Assembly (NCBI GenBank): GCA_020633075.1
Contig: JACKEI010000007.1
Location: 1 to 64,000 of the forward strand
Direction: 5' to 3'
Length of the DNA: 64,000 nucleotides
From: Sandaracinaceae bacterium
GTDB lineage: Bacteria > Myxococcota_A > Polyangia > Polyangiales > Houyiibacteriaceae
Below, one piece after another: positions 33,277 through 45,173 of the stretch; position 1 is the stretch's first letter; each line of letters starts with the position of its first letter. The notes beneath the pieces are model-generated. The model did not search any database. It was not told where the DNA came from and saw only the letters and a program-made list of their open reading frames with translations. The translations under genes and the position numbers were made by a program.

Positions 33277-33801
33277 CTACTCGCCGCGAGCCACCAGCTG
33301 CTCGCGGAAGCGCCGCCCGTTGGCCACGTACCCTGCAGCGGACATGCGCAGCCCCATCACGGCGGCATCGTCCAGCGTGCGCACCACCTTGCCGGGGGTG
33401 CCCATCACCAGCGAGTTGTCCGGGATGACCTTGCCCTCCGGCACGAAGGCGTTCGCGCCGATGACACAGTGCTTGCCGATGACCGCGCCGTTCAGGATGA
33501 CCGCGTGGATGCCCACCAGGCTGTAGTCCCCGATGGTGCAGCCGTGGACCATGGCGTGGTGCCCGACGGTGACGCCCCGGCCCAGCGTGAGCGGGATGCC
33601 CGGGTCCGTGTGCAGCACGGCGTTGTCCTGCACGTTGCTCTCGGGTCCGATGGTGATGATGTCCGAGTCCCCCCGGATGACGGCCCCGAACCACACGCTG
33701 CTGTCGGGATGCAGCACCACGCTGCCGATGACCGATGCGCTGGGGGCCACGAAGACGTCGCCCAGGATGGATACGCGGCGTTCGCCGAGGTCGTACAGCA
33801 C
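33277..33801 (-). CDS. Gamma-type carbonic anhydrase / hexapeptide-repeat protein
   Basis: 174 residues of left-handed beta-helix repeats, such as GSVVLHPDSSVWFGAVIRGD, IGPESNVQDNAVLHTDPG, VGHHAMVHGCTIGD and 'IGANAFVPEGKVIPDN'. The zinc-site His pattern (a His in repeat three and HH plus a later His) matches gamma-carbonic anhydrase-like proteins, and the C-terminal helix is present. Whether it hydrates CO2 is not certain; many homologues are assembly or acyltransferase relatives. GTG at 33801 starts one base after the gyrB stop, so it is co-transcribed with gyrB. Confidence 0.88.
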   Translation of the reverse strand: MLYDLGERRVSILGDVFVAPSASVIGSVVLHPDSSVWFGAVIRGDSDIITIGPESNVQDNAVLHTDPGIPLTLGRGVTVGHHAMVHGCTIGDYSLVGIHAVILNGAVIGKHCVIGANAFVPEGKVIPDNSLVMGTPGKVVRTLDDAAVMGLRMSAAGYVANGRRFREQLVARGE

Positions 33802-33802
33802 G

Positions 33803-36283
33803 TCAGATGTCCAGGTTGGTGACGTTGAGCGCGTTGTCCTCGATGAAGGCGCGGCGCGGCTCCACCTGGTCCCCCATCAACACGCTGAAGATCTCTTCGG
33901 CTTCCACGGCGTCGTCGATACGCACCTGCAGCAGCGTGCGCGTGTCCGGGTCCATGGTGGTCTCCCACAGCTCGTCCGGGTTCATCTCGCCGAGGCCCTT
34001 GTAGCGCTGGATGCTGGTGCCCTTCCGCGCCCGCGCGTCGATGAAGGCCCACAGACTGTCGATGGTGTCGAGCGTGGTCCCTTCGCTGGTCTCGGCGCCG
34101 CTCTTGTCCAGCGTGACCGCCCGATACGGGGCCGCGCCTATGGCGCGAATGCCTTCCTCGATGCGGCGCAGCTCGGCGATGTCGCCGCCGCTCAGCAGGT
34201 CGAAGTCGAGCACCGTCAGGCGCTCCGCGATGCCGGCGCGCGTGGTGACCTCGAGGGCGAAGCGCTCGTGGTCCTCGTCACGCACGATCTCGGTCTTCAG
34301 CGGGGCCAGATCGTCATGGTAGGTCTCGATGTACGTGCGCAGCGCGGCGGCGGCGGCCTCTACCTGGGCGCGGTCCTTGAGCGCTGCCGGAGTGAGCGCA
34401 GTGGCCCGCACGAGCGCGTGCAGCACGGTCCCCTCGGCTCTCCGACGCGCGTTGGACACCAGGGTGCGGAAGCGCTCCAGGTCGCGCAGGAGCGCCTTCA
34501 GCGGGTCACCGGCCAGCGGGACGCTGCCGCTCTCCGCGCGCACCAGGAGGTTGTCCGCGCCGCTCTCGATCAGGTGCGCGCTCAGCGCTGGATCGTCCTT
34601 GAGGTAGCGGACCTTCTTGTTCTTCGTGACCTTGTAGAGGGGCGGCTGCGCGATGTACAGGTACCCCTTCTCGATCAGCTCCGGCATCTGCCGGTAGAAG
34701 AAGGTCAGCAGCAGCGTGCGGATGTGCGAACCGTCGACGTCGGCGTCGGTCATGATGATGACCTGGTGGTAGCGCAGCTTGTCGATCTCGAAGTTCTCGC
34801 CGCCCCGCACGCCACACCCGAGCGCCGTGATGAGCGTGCCGATCTCGGCGCTGCCCAGCATCTTCTCGAAGCGCGCGCGCTCCACGTTCAGGATCTTGCC
34901 CCGCAAGGGCAGGATGGCCTGGAAGCGCCGGTTGCGGCCCTGCTTGGCGGAGCCACCGGCCGAGTCACCCTCGACGATGTAGATCTCGCTCTCGGTCGGG
35001 TCCTTGCTCTGACAGTCGGCCAGCTTGCCGGGAAGGTTGCTGGGGTCCAGCGCGCCCTTGCGCTGCACCATCTCACGGGCCTTGCGTGCGGCCTCACGGG
35101 CGCGCGCGGCCAGCACGGTCTTCTCCACGATGCGCTTCGCGGAGCGTGGGTTCTCTTGCAGGTAGGCGGCGAACTCGTCGCCCACGATGCTCTCCACGAT
35201 GCCGCGCACCTCGCTCGAGACCAGCTTGTCCTTGGTCTGTGACGAGAAGGCCGGGTCGGGGTGCTTCACGCTGATGATGCAGGTCAGGCCCTCGCGCACG
35301 TCCTCGCCCGCGAGCGGGTTCTTGAGGTCCTTCAGCAGCTTCTCGTCCGTGCCGTAGTTGTTGATGACGCGCGTCAGCGCCGTGCGCAGGCCGGTGAGGT
35401 GCGTGCCGCCGTCCTTGTTGCGGACGTTGTTGGTGTACGGGTAGATCGACTCGCTGTACGCGTCGCTCCACTGCATCGCGATCTCGACCATGACCCCGTC
35501 CTTCTCGGCCTGGAAGTAGATCACGTCCTCGTGCAGCGGCGTGCGGTTCTTGTTGAGCGTCTCGACGAACTCTCGGATGCCGCCGTCGAAGCGGTGCATC
35601 ACGGTCTTGCCCTCGGGGCGCTCGTCCATGATGGTGATCTCGAAGCCCGCGTTCAGGAACGAGATCTCGCGCAGACGGTTGCTCAGCGTGTCGAAGCTGA
35701 ACGTGGTCATGGAGAAGATCGTGGTGTCCGGGATGAACGAGACCTTGGTGCCCGTGGTCTTGCTCTCGCCGATGGCCTCGATGGGGGCCTGTGGGACGCC
35801 GCGCCGGTACTCCTGGTACCAGACCTTGCCTTCGCGGCGGATCTCGAGGCGCAGCCACTCGCTGACGGCGTTGACCGCGGAGACGCCCACGCCGTGCAGA
35901 CCGGCCGAGACCTTGTAGCTCTCGTTGTCGAACTTTCCGCCGGCGTGCAGCTGGGTCATGACGACCTCGGCGGCGCTCACGCCCTTGCTGTGCATGCCCA
36001 CCGGGATGCCGCGGCCGTTGTCGATGACCGTGATGCTGCCGTCGGGGTGGATGGTCAGCGAGATGCGGTCGCAGTGGCCGGCCAGGTGCTCGTCCACGGC
36101 GTTGTCCACGACCTCCCACACCAGGTGGTGCAGGCCTGTTCCGTCGTGCGGATCGCCGATGTACATCCCAGGCCGCTTGCGCACGGCTTCGAGGCCCTCG
36201 AGGACCTGGATGGCGGATTGATCGTAGTCGGAGTGAGGAGCCCGGGGCGGCGTGCCCTCGGGTGCGGTTTCGTCGTTGGCCAT
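33803..36283 (-). CDS. gyrB: DNA gyrase subunit B
   Basis: 826 residues. GHKL ATPase domain (about 25-240) with 'VDNAVDEHLAGHCDRI', DNGRGIPVG and GLHGVGVSAVNA; transducer domain with NKDGGTHLTGLR; TOPRIM domain with YIVEGDSAGGSAKQGRNR and IMTDADVDGSHI; C-terminal end RRAFIEDNALNVTNLDI. Length and the 'QGRNR..FQAILPLRGKILNVE' segment mark GyrB and not ParE. It provides the ATPase half of the type IIA topoisomerase that adds negative supercoils. ATG at 36283 is used because an upstream ATG would add 19 basic residues absent from the family. gyrA, dnaN and recF are not adjacent. Confidence 0.97.
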   Translation of the reverse strand: MANDETAPEGTPPRAPHSDYDQSAIQVLEGLEAVRKRPGMYIGDPHDGTGLHHLVWEVVDNAVDEHLAGHCDRISLTIHPDGSITVIDNGRGIPVGMHSKGVSAAEVVMTQLHAGGKFDNESYKVSAGLHGVGVSAVNAVSEWLRLEIRREGKVWYQEYRRGVPQAPIEAIGESKTTGTKVSFIPDTTIFSMTTFSFDTLSNRLREISFLNAGFEITIMDERPEGKTVMHRFDGGIREFVETLNKNRTPLHEDVIYFQAEKDGVMVEIAMQWSDAYSESIYPYTNNVRNKDGGTHLTGLRTALTRVINNYGTDEKLLKDLKNPLAGEDVREGLTCIISVKHPDPAFSSQTKDKLVSSEVRGIVESIVGDEFAAYLQENPRSAKRIVEKTVLAARAREAARKAREMVQRKGALDPSNLPGKLADCQSKDPTESEIYIVEGDSAGGSAKQGRNRRFQAILPLRGKILNVERARFEKMLGSAEIGTLITALGCGVRGGENFEIDKLRYHQVIIMTDADVDGSHIRTLLLTFFYRQMPELIEKGYLYIAQPPLYKVTKNKKVRYLKDDPALSAHLIESGADNLLVRAESGSVPLAGDPLKALLRDLERFRTLVSNARRRAEGTVLHALVRATALTPAALKDRAQVEAAAAALRTYIETYHDDLAPLKTEIVRDEDHERFALEVTTRAGIAERLTVLDFDLLSGGDIAELRRIEEGIRAIGAAPYRAVTLDKSGAETSEGTTLDTIDSLWAFIDARARKGTSIQRYKGLGEMNPDELWETTMDPDTRTLLQVRIDDAVEAEEIFSVLMGDQVEPRRAFIEDNALNVTNLDI

Positions 36284-36327
36284 GGAGCCCTTGGATCGAG
36301 CGAGCAGGTGCCCGCGAAGTCGGCCCG

Positions 36328-36356
36328 AGTGTACTCGCAACAGGGACCGCGAGCAA
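36328..36356 (-). promoter_or_regulatory. Candidate gyrB promoter
   Basis: On the minus strand TTGCTC (36351-36356), a 17-base spacer and TACACT (36328-36333) precede the gyrB ATG by 44 bases. -35 matches three and -10 four of six consensus positions with ideal spacing. Confidence 0.35.
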
Positions 36357-36476
36357 CCCCAAGCTGCGCCCGTAACCCACTGAAAACAAACGGCAATTTA
36401 GCGAGCAGCGGCTCGCCCCTTGTTCACCCGTTCAGGAGGGGTGCGCCGCGCCTGCGCTCGACCTCGTCGCGCCAGC

Positions 36477-39182
<2,706 letters not shown>

Positions 39183-39186
<4 letters not shown>

Positions 39187-40070
39187 GCGTGCCGGGTCTG
39201 CCGCACGCGGTACGCCTCCGCTACCCGAATGATGAGCGGGAGCGGCGCGCCGAACCACGCGGCGGCCAAGCGCCCCTTGCGGCGTGCCTTGATGGGCGTC
39301 ACCCCCTCGGCCGTGCTCGTCGCGGGGTCGGCCTCGCGCAGGGTGACCTCGAGGTGGGGGTAGAGGGGGCGCAGCCGGCCCGGGAGCGCGGCGTGCGTCT
39401 CGCCGAAGCCGTCGATCTCGTGCCACCCGTACGCGCGCACGCCACCGGGGAAGCCGATCACGCACCCGTCCGGGGCCAGGACCAGCACGCGGGGCTTGCG
39501 GCGCATGCGGCGCTGCAGGACGTTCCAGCCTGCGGGGGTGGCGGCCCCCAGCGCGAGCCCGACGCCCGCCAGCGCGCCGGCCATGCTGGGCATCACGGTC
39601 AGCGCGGCGACCAGCCCGGTGGCGCCCCCCGCGGTCCCGCTCGCCGCAGCGGCGAGGAAGCGGTTGAAGCCCGCGCCGGGACCGTGGCCCACGGGGACCT
39701 CGAGCGCCCCCGGCACGTCGTCGTGTGAGAGCACGCGCGCCAGCAGCTCGCTCGCGGGCAGCGGGGGGCCGTGCCCTGCGTGGTCCCGGTACGTCCCCTG
39801 GCGCGCGCGCGCCTCGATGCGCTGGGCCACCCCGGCGAGCCCGAGCTCGCGCAGCTCCGGTGGGAGCGCGTCGAGCGTGACGCTGAACCAAGGGGGCGCG
39901 GGGGGGCGGCGAGGTGCGAGCACGTAGAGCTGCTTCGGGGCGTCCACGGGCAGCGCGAGCGCCCCGAGGACGGCGCTCCATGGCGCCAGGCTCTTGCCCA
40001 CCCGCACGCCCGCCGACTCGAGGGTCAGCGTCTTGGTGTCGGGGAGGTCTTCGTCGATCCAGCTGCTCAT
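39183..40070 (-). CDS. Membrane protein of unknown function in the XPB operon
   Basis: 295 residues. A globular N-terminal half (1-120), a Gly/Ala-rich hydrophobic hairpin at about 130-190 (GGATGLVAALTVMPSMAGALAGVGLALGAATPAG) and a C-terminal PH-like region (RVLVLAPDGCVIGFPGGVRAYGWHEIDGF...LEVTL) ending in a basic tail. No family recognised. It overlaps the XPB start by four bases and follows the duplicated-domain gene by 21 bases, so co-transcription is likely. Whether it works with the repair pair is unknown. Confidence 0.65.
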
Positions 40071-40091
40071 GGGGTCATCCAGACTCTGGGC

Positions 40092-41162
40092 TCAGCGGTA
40101 GGGGGCCGTCGGGCCGCCCCAGGCGCGCTGGCTGATGGCGCCGGCCAGGCCGTCCACCACCTCGAGCGAGCGCGTCAGGGAGGGCGCGTCGTCCATCAAC
40201 CCCGCCGCGATGGCGCGCACGCCTTCGTCCCCCACCACGAGCTGCTTGGCCACGGCGTGCAGCTTCAGGATGCGCTCCGCGACGTCGCCCGCCAGCAGCT
40301 CGGCGACTTTGTCCTCCGGCTTGCCCTTGACCTTGAACTTGGCGTCGAAGGTCGGGTGGCCCACCTCGATGTCCTGCGTCCCGAAGAACTCGCCGACGGA
40401 ACTCCAGAAGCCCCCTTGAGGGAGGAGCCGCAGCCCGACGTTGAGCGACTCTGGGAAGCGCACCTCGAACTCCGTGGTCCAGTTGCCGGCGGGGTGATAG
40501 ACCGCGCGCACGGCGGCGTGCTGCCGGCCTCGCGGCCCGGCCACCTCGAGCTGCGCCCGGTCGTAGGGCAGCCCCAGGGCTGCGGCGGCTCCTTGCAGCG
40601 CCTCCCCGGCACTTCGTTCCATGTCGCTCAGTGGAACGCGTGAGCGGGCGTTGCGCACCGCGTCGGCCACGCTGTACGTGCTGTTGAGCATGGCGCGCAG
40701 CTCTTCCACGTCGGAGTACCAGCTCCCTACCGTGATGCTGCTGGACACGTCCGAGACGGTGAGCTGGTTCCGGCGCGCGCGCAGCACGCCGAGGATCGCG
40801 TCCCGCACGGTCGGCTCGGCGAGCAACACTGCCGCGCGCCGGGGGTCCAGGCTGCGTACCAGGAACTGGGTGTCGAACTCGGGGTGCCCCGTGGGGAGGC
40901 CCTCCGTGCCCAACGCGGACCGAAAGAGGCGCCCCAAGGCGTTCTGGCGAGTCACCGAGAGGCTCATGCGCAGCGGCACGGGGTGTCCTGCGTCTACGGT
41001 GGTGTAGTAGTTGGTGCTGTCGTCGCTGCGCTGCGACCACAGCCTGACGCCCACGGGGATCCCCTCGTGCTCGCCCCGCAGCGTGTGGCTCTCGGCGTGC
41101 GTCAGCCCCAGGGTGCGCGCGGCCACCGCCAGATTCTGCTTGTGGTTCGTGAACAACGCCAT
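40092..41162 (-). CDS. Protein with two copies of a DUF3137-like domain
   Basis: 356 residues, no signal. Two halves share a pattern: 'GHPEFDTQFLVRSLDPRRAAVLLAEPTVRDAILGVL' (about 100-135) and 'GHPTFDAKFKVKGKPEDKVAELLAGDVAERILKL' (about 265-300), each preceded by beta strands. This 'FDxxFxVxG' pattern recalls DUF3137. Function unknown. ATG at 41162 is preferred to one 16 codons upstream because it lacks the basic leader. It is the first gene of the XPB operon and is divergent from pst, with which it shares a 143-base gap containing Pho-box-like repeats. Confidence 0.62.
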   Translation of the reverse strand: MALFTNHKQNLAVAARTLGLTHAESHTLRGEHEGIPVGVRLWSQRSDDSTNYYTTVDAGHPVPLRMSLSVTRQNALGRLFRSALGTEGLPTGHPEFDTQFLVRSLDPRRAAVLLAEPTVRDAILGVLRARRNQLTVSDVSSSITVGSWYSDVEELRAMLNSTYSVADAVRNARSRVPLSDMERSAGEALQGAAAALGLPYDRAQLEVAGPRGRQHAAVRAVYHPAGNWTTEFEVRFPESLNVGLRLLPQGGFWSSVGEFFGTQDIEVGHPTFDAKFKVKGKPEDKVAELLAGDVAERILKLHAVAKQLVVGDEGVRAIAAGLMDDAPSLTRSLEVVDGLAGAISQRAWGGPTAPYR

Positions 41163-41231
41163 CCGCCCCGACCTTACCAACCCCCCATGGCGCCGCGCCA
41201 GGGCGCTCATTGACCCCGGCTCGTCGCGCGG

Positions 41232-41249
41232 TTGTCACACAGCTGTTGC
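41232..41249 (+). promoter_or_regulatory. Pho-box-like repeat 1 upstream of pstS
   Basis: TTGTCAC-ACAG-CTGTTGC, 7-4-7 with 11-base period, on the strand of pstS. The first half matches the CTGTCAT consensus well, the second less so. Confidence 0.45.
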
Positions 41250-41267
41250 AATTCACTCCCACGTTTG

Positions 41268-41285
41268 GGGTCACATCCAGGTCAG
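41268..41285 (+). promoter_or_regulatory. Pho-box-like repeat 2 upstream of pstS
   Basis: GGGTCAC-ATCC-AGGTCAG, again with 11-base period, ending 20 bases before the pstS ATG. Together with repeat 1, 36 bases upstream, it suggests cooperative PhoB binding and phosphate control of the pst operon. Confidence 0.45.
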
Positions 41286-41305
41286 CCCCTGAGACGAAGT
41301 TTCAC

Positions 41306-42370
41306 ATGCGAAATCACACAGCTTTTTCGACTCCTACGTCCTCCCCCTCCCTGTTCGGCGCGATCGTGGCGCCGGCCGCGGCGCTGCTCGGTAGCCTCGC
41401 GCTGCTCACCTCGCTGGGTGCGTGCAGCGGACGCCATGACCCGGCCGGCGAGCAGCCAGCTGCCGAAGGCCAGGCGGCTCAGCCCGCAGCGAGCGCCACG
41501 ACCCTGACCATCAAGGGGTCCGACACCATGGTCATCCTGGCTCAGCGCTGGGCCGAGGGCTTCATGGCGGCGAACTCCGGCGCCACGCTGCAGGTGTCGG
41601 GCGGGGGCTCGGGCACGGGCATCGCGGCCCTCATCAACGGCACGGCCGACATCGCAAACGCCAGCCGCCCCATGAAGGACCGCGAGCGCGCCCAGGTGCT
41701 GGAGCGGCGCGGCGGTGAGGCGCACGAGACGCGCGTGGCCCTCGACGCCCTGGCCGTGTACGTGCAGGCCGGCAGCCCGATCCAGTCGCTGACCATCCCC
41801 CAGCTGCGCGACATCTTCCGCGGCACCGTCACCAACTGGAACCAGGTCGGTGGTCCGGACCACGAGATCGTCCTCTACAGCCGCGAGAACAACTCCGGCA
41901 CGTACGCGTACTTCAAGGAGCACGTGCTGGAGGACATGGACTTCGCCGCGAACGTCCAGACCCTGCCGGGTACCGCGGCCGTCATCAACGCCATCAGCCG
42001 TGACCCCTTCGGCATCGGCTACGGTGGCATCGCCTACGCCGAGGGAGTGCGTCCCATCCGCGTGGCGGCCGAGGGCGGCGAGCCCGTCGAGCCGAACCTC
42101 ACGAACGCCACGAACGGGACCTACCCGCTGAGCCGCTTCCTCTACGTCTACACGGCCGGTGCCCCCAGCGGGCTCGCGCAGCGGTACATCGAGTACGTCC
42201 TCTCCGAGGCTGGACAGTCCATCGTCGAGGGTGTGGGCTACTACCCGCTCCCCCGTGAGGGCGCCGCCGCCGAAGCCGCTCCCGCCGCCGAGGCCGCTCC
42301 CGCCGCCGAGGCCGCTCCCGCCGAGGCCGCTCCCGCCGAGGCCGCGGCCGAGCCTGCCGCCGCCGAGTAG
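41306..42370 (+). CDS. pstS: Phosphate ABC transporter substrate-binding lipoprotein
   Basis: 354 residues. The signal ends in LGAC (lipobox, residue about 36). The PstS fold shows TIKGSDTMVILAQRW, GGGSGTGIAALINGTADIANASRPM (phosphate loop), 'IFRGTVTNWNQVGG' and 'ENNSGTYAYFKEHVL'. It captures phosphate in the periplasm for PstCAB. Unusual: the last 35 residues are a low-complexity Ala/Pro/Glu tail built from repeated DNA, beyond the usual end of the fold. Start at 41306 follows two Pho-box-like repeats; an upstream in-frame ATG gives a non-coding-looking leader. Confidence 0.94.
   Translation: MRNHTAFSTPTSSPSLFGAIVAPAAALLGSLALLTSLGACSGRHDPAGEQPAAEGQAAQPAASATTLTIKGSDTMVILAQRWAEGFMAANSGATLQVSGGGSGTGIAALINGTADIANASRPMKDRERAQVLERRGGEAHETRVALDALAVYVQAGSPIQSLTIPQLRDIFRGTVTNWNQVGGPDHEIVLYSRENNSGTYAYFKEHVLEDMDFAANVQTLPGTAAVINAISRDPFGIGYGGIAYAEGVRPIRVAAEGGEPVEPNLTNATNGTYPLSRFLYVYTAGAPSGLAQRYIEYVLSEAGQSIVEGVGYYPLPREGAAAEAAPAAEAAPAAEAAPAEAAPAEAAAEPAAAE
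42261..42367 (+). repeat. Short tandem repeats in the 3' end of pstS
   Basis: Three copies of an 18-base unit (GCCGCTCCCGCCGCCGAG) followed by two 15-base derivatives encode Ala-Pro-Ala-Ala-Glu repeats. The tract is in frame and probably variable. Confidence 0.8.
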
Positions 42371-42401
42371 ACCCTTTCTTGATCCCGTGAGAACCCGTAC
42401 G

Positions 42402-43463
42402 ATGAGCGCTGCCGACCCCGCCATGCCACCTCTGACTGCCAAGCCCACAGGGGCCGAAGCTGCCGACTTGGGTGGGCAGGCGGACGCGAGCGCCAGCGGG
42501 CGCGGCGCGCCTCCGCTCGGCACGACCTTCCAGACCCCGCTCTGGCACAAGGTCGCCGAGAAGATCATCACCTTCATGGCGCTCACGGCCATCGCGGCCA
42601 TCGTGCTCATCTTCTTGTTCATCGCCCGCGAGGCGCTGCCCATGCTCTGGGAGGCCGAGTTCGCCCACGAGGTGAACCTGCGGGACCTCTTCTTCGCGCG
42701 ACAGTGGAACGGGTACGACGAGGCCGTGTACATCTGGCAGCCCGTCGGGTCCGTCCCCAAGTACAACGTCATCCCGCTCTTCGTCGGGGCGCTCAAGGTC
42801 ACCGTGCTGGCCATGCTCATGAGCGTGCCGCTCGGCATCGGGTCGGCGCTGTTCGTGGCCCTGTACGCGCCGCGCCGCGTCCGCGAGGTGGTCAAGCCGA
42901 TGGTGGAGCTCCTGGCGGGCATCCCCTCCGTGGTGCTCGGCTTCTTCGCGCTGATGGTGGTCGCCACGTGGGCCCAGGACCTCTTCGACTTCCGCTTCCG
43001 CTTGAACGCCGTCGTCGCGGCCATCGCGCTCTCGCTCACCATCGTCCCCGTCATCTTCACCATCGCCGAGGACGCGCTGCAGGCCGTGCCTCGCTCCCTG
43101 TCCGAGGCCGCCCTCGCGCTGGGCGCGCGCAAGTATCAGGTGGCCCTGCGTGTCGTGGTCCCGGCGGCCATCCCCGGCATCGCGGCGGGCGTGGTGCTGG
43201 GCTTCGGGCGCGCCATCGGCGAGACCATGATCGTGCTCATGGCCTCCGGCAACGCCGCCATGATGGAGCCCTTCAACATGGCGACCAGCGTGCGCACCGT
43301 GACCGCCACCATCGCCGCCGAGCTGGGTGAGGTGGCCGTCGGCGACCCACACTGGCGCGTACTCTTCCTGCTGGGCGTGCTGCTCTTCGCGGTCACCTTC
43401 GTGCTCAACGTGATCGGTGACCTCGCCATTCGTCGCCTCCAGAAGCGGCTGACGGCGACCTGA
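42402..43463 (+). CDS. pstC: Phosphate ABC transporter permease PstC
   Basis: 353 residues. A polar 45-residue start precedes six hydrophobic helices. 'PLFVGALKVTVLAMLMSVPLGIGSALFVA' and the EAA-type loop 'EAALALGARKYQVALRVVVPAAIPGI' mark the permease; the latter contacts PstB. It forms the inner-membrane pore with PstA. It starts 32 bases after pstS. Confidence 0.95.
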   Translation: MSAADPAMPPLTAKPTGAEAADLGGQADASASGRGAPPLGTTFQTPLWHKVAEKIITFMALTAIAAIVLIFLFIAREALPMLWEAEFAHEVNLRDLFFARQWNGYDEAVYIWQPVGSVPKYNVIPLFVGALKVTVLAMLMSVPLGIGSALFVALYAPRRVREVVKPMVELLAGIPSVVLGFFALMVVATWAQDLFDFRFRLNAVVAAIALSLTIVPVIFTIAEDALQAVPRSLSEAALALGARKYQVALRVVVPAAIPGIAAGVVLGFGRAIGETMIVLMASGNAAMMEPFNMATSVRTVTATIAAELGEVAVGDPHWRVLFLLGVLLFAVTFVLNVIGDLAIRRLQKRLTAT

Positions 43464-43470
43464 GGTGGCG

Positions 43471-44370
43471 ATGAACTACACACGCAAAGACTGGCTCCTG
43501 GCGGGCCTCAGCGGGACGGCGCTGCTCATCATCCTCGCGCTCCTCGCGGTGCTGCTCGGGCAGATCGTCATGCACGGCGCCCCCACCATCTCCGGCGAGT
43601 TCCTGAGCGGCAGCCCCACCGCGGACATGACCGGCGGCGGCATCTGGCCGGCCATCTACGGCACCGTCTTCATGACGCTGCTCATGACCCTCGCGGGGGT
43701 GCCGGTGGGCATCGCCACCGCGGTCTATCTCACGGAGTACGCCTCGTCGCGGAGCCGCATGGCGCAGCTGGTGCGTGTGGCCGTCAACAACCTGGCGGGC
43801 GTCCCGTCCATCGTCTTCGGCCTCTTCGGGCTCGGCTTCTTCGTGCTCTTCGTGGGCGGCACCCTGGACACCATGGTCTACGGCGAAGGCACCGCGCCGG
43901 TGTGGGGCAAGCCCTCCATCCTGTGGGCCTCGCTAACGCTGGCGGTGCTCACGCTGCCGGTGGTCATCGTCACCACCGAAGAGGCGCTCCGGCAGGTCCC
44001 CAAGGAGCTGCGCGAGGCGTCGCTGGCGCTCGGCGCCACCCGCTTCCAGACCGTCTACAAGGTCGTGCTCCCCAACGCGGTGGGCGGCATCCTGACCGGC
44101 GTCATCCTCGCCGTCAGCCGCGGCGCCGGCGAGGTCGCGCCCATCATCTTCGTGGGCGCCGCCAACTTCCTGCCCTATCTGCCGACCGACCTGCGGGACA
44201 TGTTCATGCACTTGGGCTACCACGTCTACGCGCTGGCGACGCAGTCTCCCAACGTCGACGCGGCGCGCCCCACCCTCTTCGGAACCGTGCTCGTCTTGCT
44301 GACGCTGACCTTCAGCCTCAACTTCCTGGCGATCATCATCCGCAGCCGAACCCGAGCGACTCGCACGTGA
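43471..44370 (+). CDS. pstA: Phosphate ABC transporter permease PstA
   Basis: 299 residues, six hydrophobic helices. 'AIYGTVFMTLLMTLAGVPVGIATAVYLTEYA' and EAA loop 'EASLALGATRFQTVYKVVLPNAVGGI' are typical of PstA; 'GAGEVAPIIFVGAANFLP' follows. It pairs with PstC. ATG at 43471 is preferred to GTG at 43465, which lies within the GAGG ribosome site region. Eight bases after pstC. Confidence 0.95.
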   Translation: MNYTRKDWLLAGLSGTALLIILALLAVLLGQIVMHGAPTISGEFLSGSPTADMTGGGIWPAIYGTVFMTLLMTLAGVPVGIATAVYLTEYASSRSRMAQLVRVAVNNLAGVPSIVFGLFGLGFFVLFVGGTLDTMVYGEGTAPVWGKPSILWASLTLAVLTLPVVIVTTEEALRQVPKELREASLALGATRFQTVYKVVLPNAVGGILTGVILAVSRGAGEVAPIIFVGAANFLPYLPTDLRDMFMHLGYHVYALATQSPNVDAARPTLFGTVLVLLTLTFSLNFLAIIIRSRTRATRT

Positions 44371-45173
44371 GCCCAGCCTCCACCCATTCCTCGAAGTCGG
44401 GCGCCATCGTGACGCCTCCTCCGGCCAAGATGCAGACGCGTGGCGTCGACGTGTTCTATGGCGACGCGCAGGCCATCAAGGCCGTCGACCTCGACATCTA
44501 CGCGCGCACCGTCACCGCCTTCATCGGGCCCTCGGGCTGCGGCAAGAGCACGTTCCTGCGGGCGCTCAACCGCATGAACGACACCATCGAGATCTGCCGG
44601 GTCAAGGGCGAGATCCTGCTGGACGGCTACAACGTGTATGGCAAGGGCGTGGACCCGGTCGAGGTGCGTCGCCGCGTCGGGATGGTGTTCCAGAAGTCCA
44701 ACCCGTTCCCCAAGTCCATCTTCGAGAACGTGGCCTTCGGCCTGCGCATCGCCGGCATGAAGGACAAGAACGAGGTCGCTCAGCGCGTGGAGGAGTCCCT
44801 CAAGGGCGCGGCGCTCTGGGACGAGCTCAAGGACCGCCTCGAGGAGTCGGCGCTGGGGCTGAGCGGCGGGCAGCAGCAGCGTCTCTGCATCGCGCGGACG
44901 CTCGCCGTCCGCCCGGACGTGATCTTGATGGACGAGCCCACCAGCGCCCTCGACCCCATCGCCACCGCGCGCATCGAAGAGCTGCTGCGCGAGCTCAAGC
45001 AGGAGTACACCATCGTCATCGTGACGCACTCCATGCAGCAGGCGGCCCGCGTGAGCGATTACACCGCGTTTTTCTACATGGGCGAGCTGATCGAGTACGG
45101 TGACACCGAGACCCTGTTCACCCGTCCGTCACAAAAGAAGACGGAAGAGTACATCACCGGTAGATTCGGCTGA
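44367..45173 (+). CDS. pstB: Phosphate ABC transporter ATP-binding subunit PstB
   Basis: 268 residues from a GTG that overlaps the pstA stop. Walker A GPSGCGKST, Q-loop VFQKSNPFPKSI, signature LSGGQQQRLCIARTLAV, Walker B LMDEPTSALDP and the switch His in VTHSM are all present. 'NPFPKSIFENVAFGLR' is PstB-specific. It powers phosphate import and, with PhoU, informs PhoR in characterised systems. Confidence 0.96.
   Translation: MSPASTHSSKSGAIVTPPPAKMQTRGVDVFYGDAQAIKAVDLDIYARTVTAFIGPSGCGKSTFLRALNRMNDTIEICRVKGEILLDGYNVYGKGVDPVEVRRRVGMVFQKSNPFPKSIFENVAFGLRIAGMKDKNEVAQRVEESLKGAALWDELKDRLEESALGLSGGQQQRLCIARTLAVRPDVILMDEPTSALDPIATARIEELLRELKQEYTIVIVTHSMQQAARVSDYTAFFYMGELIEYGDTETLFTRPSQKKTEEYITGRFG

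Noticed and set aside
33533..35242. Plus-strand frame of about 570 codons over gyrB
   Set aside because: gyrB motifs on the minus strand are complete; the plus-strand frame has no motif and no ribosome site.
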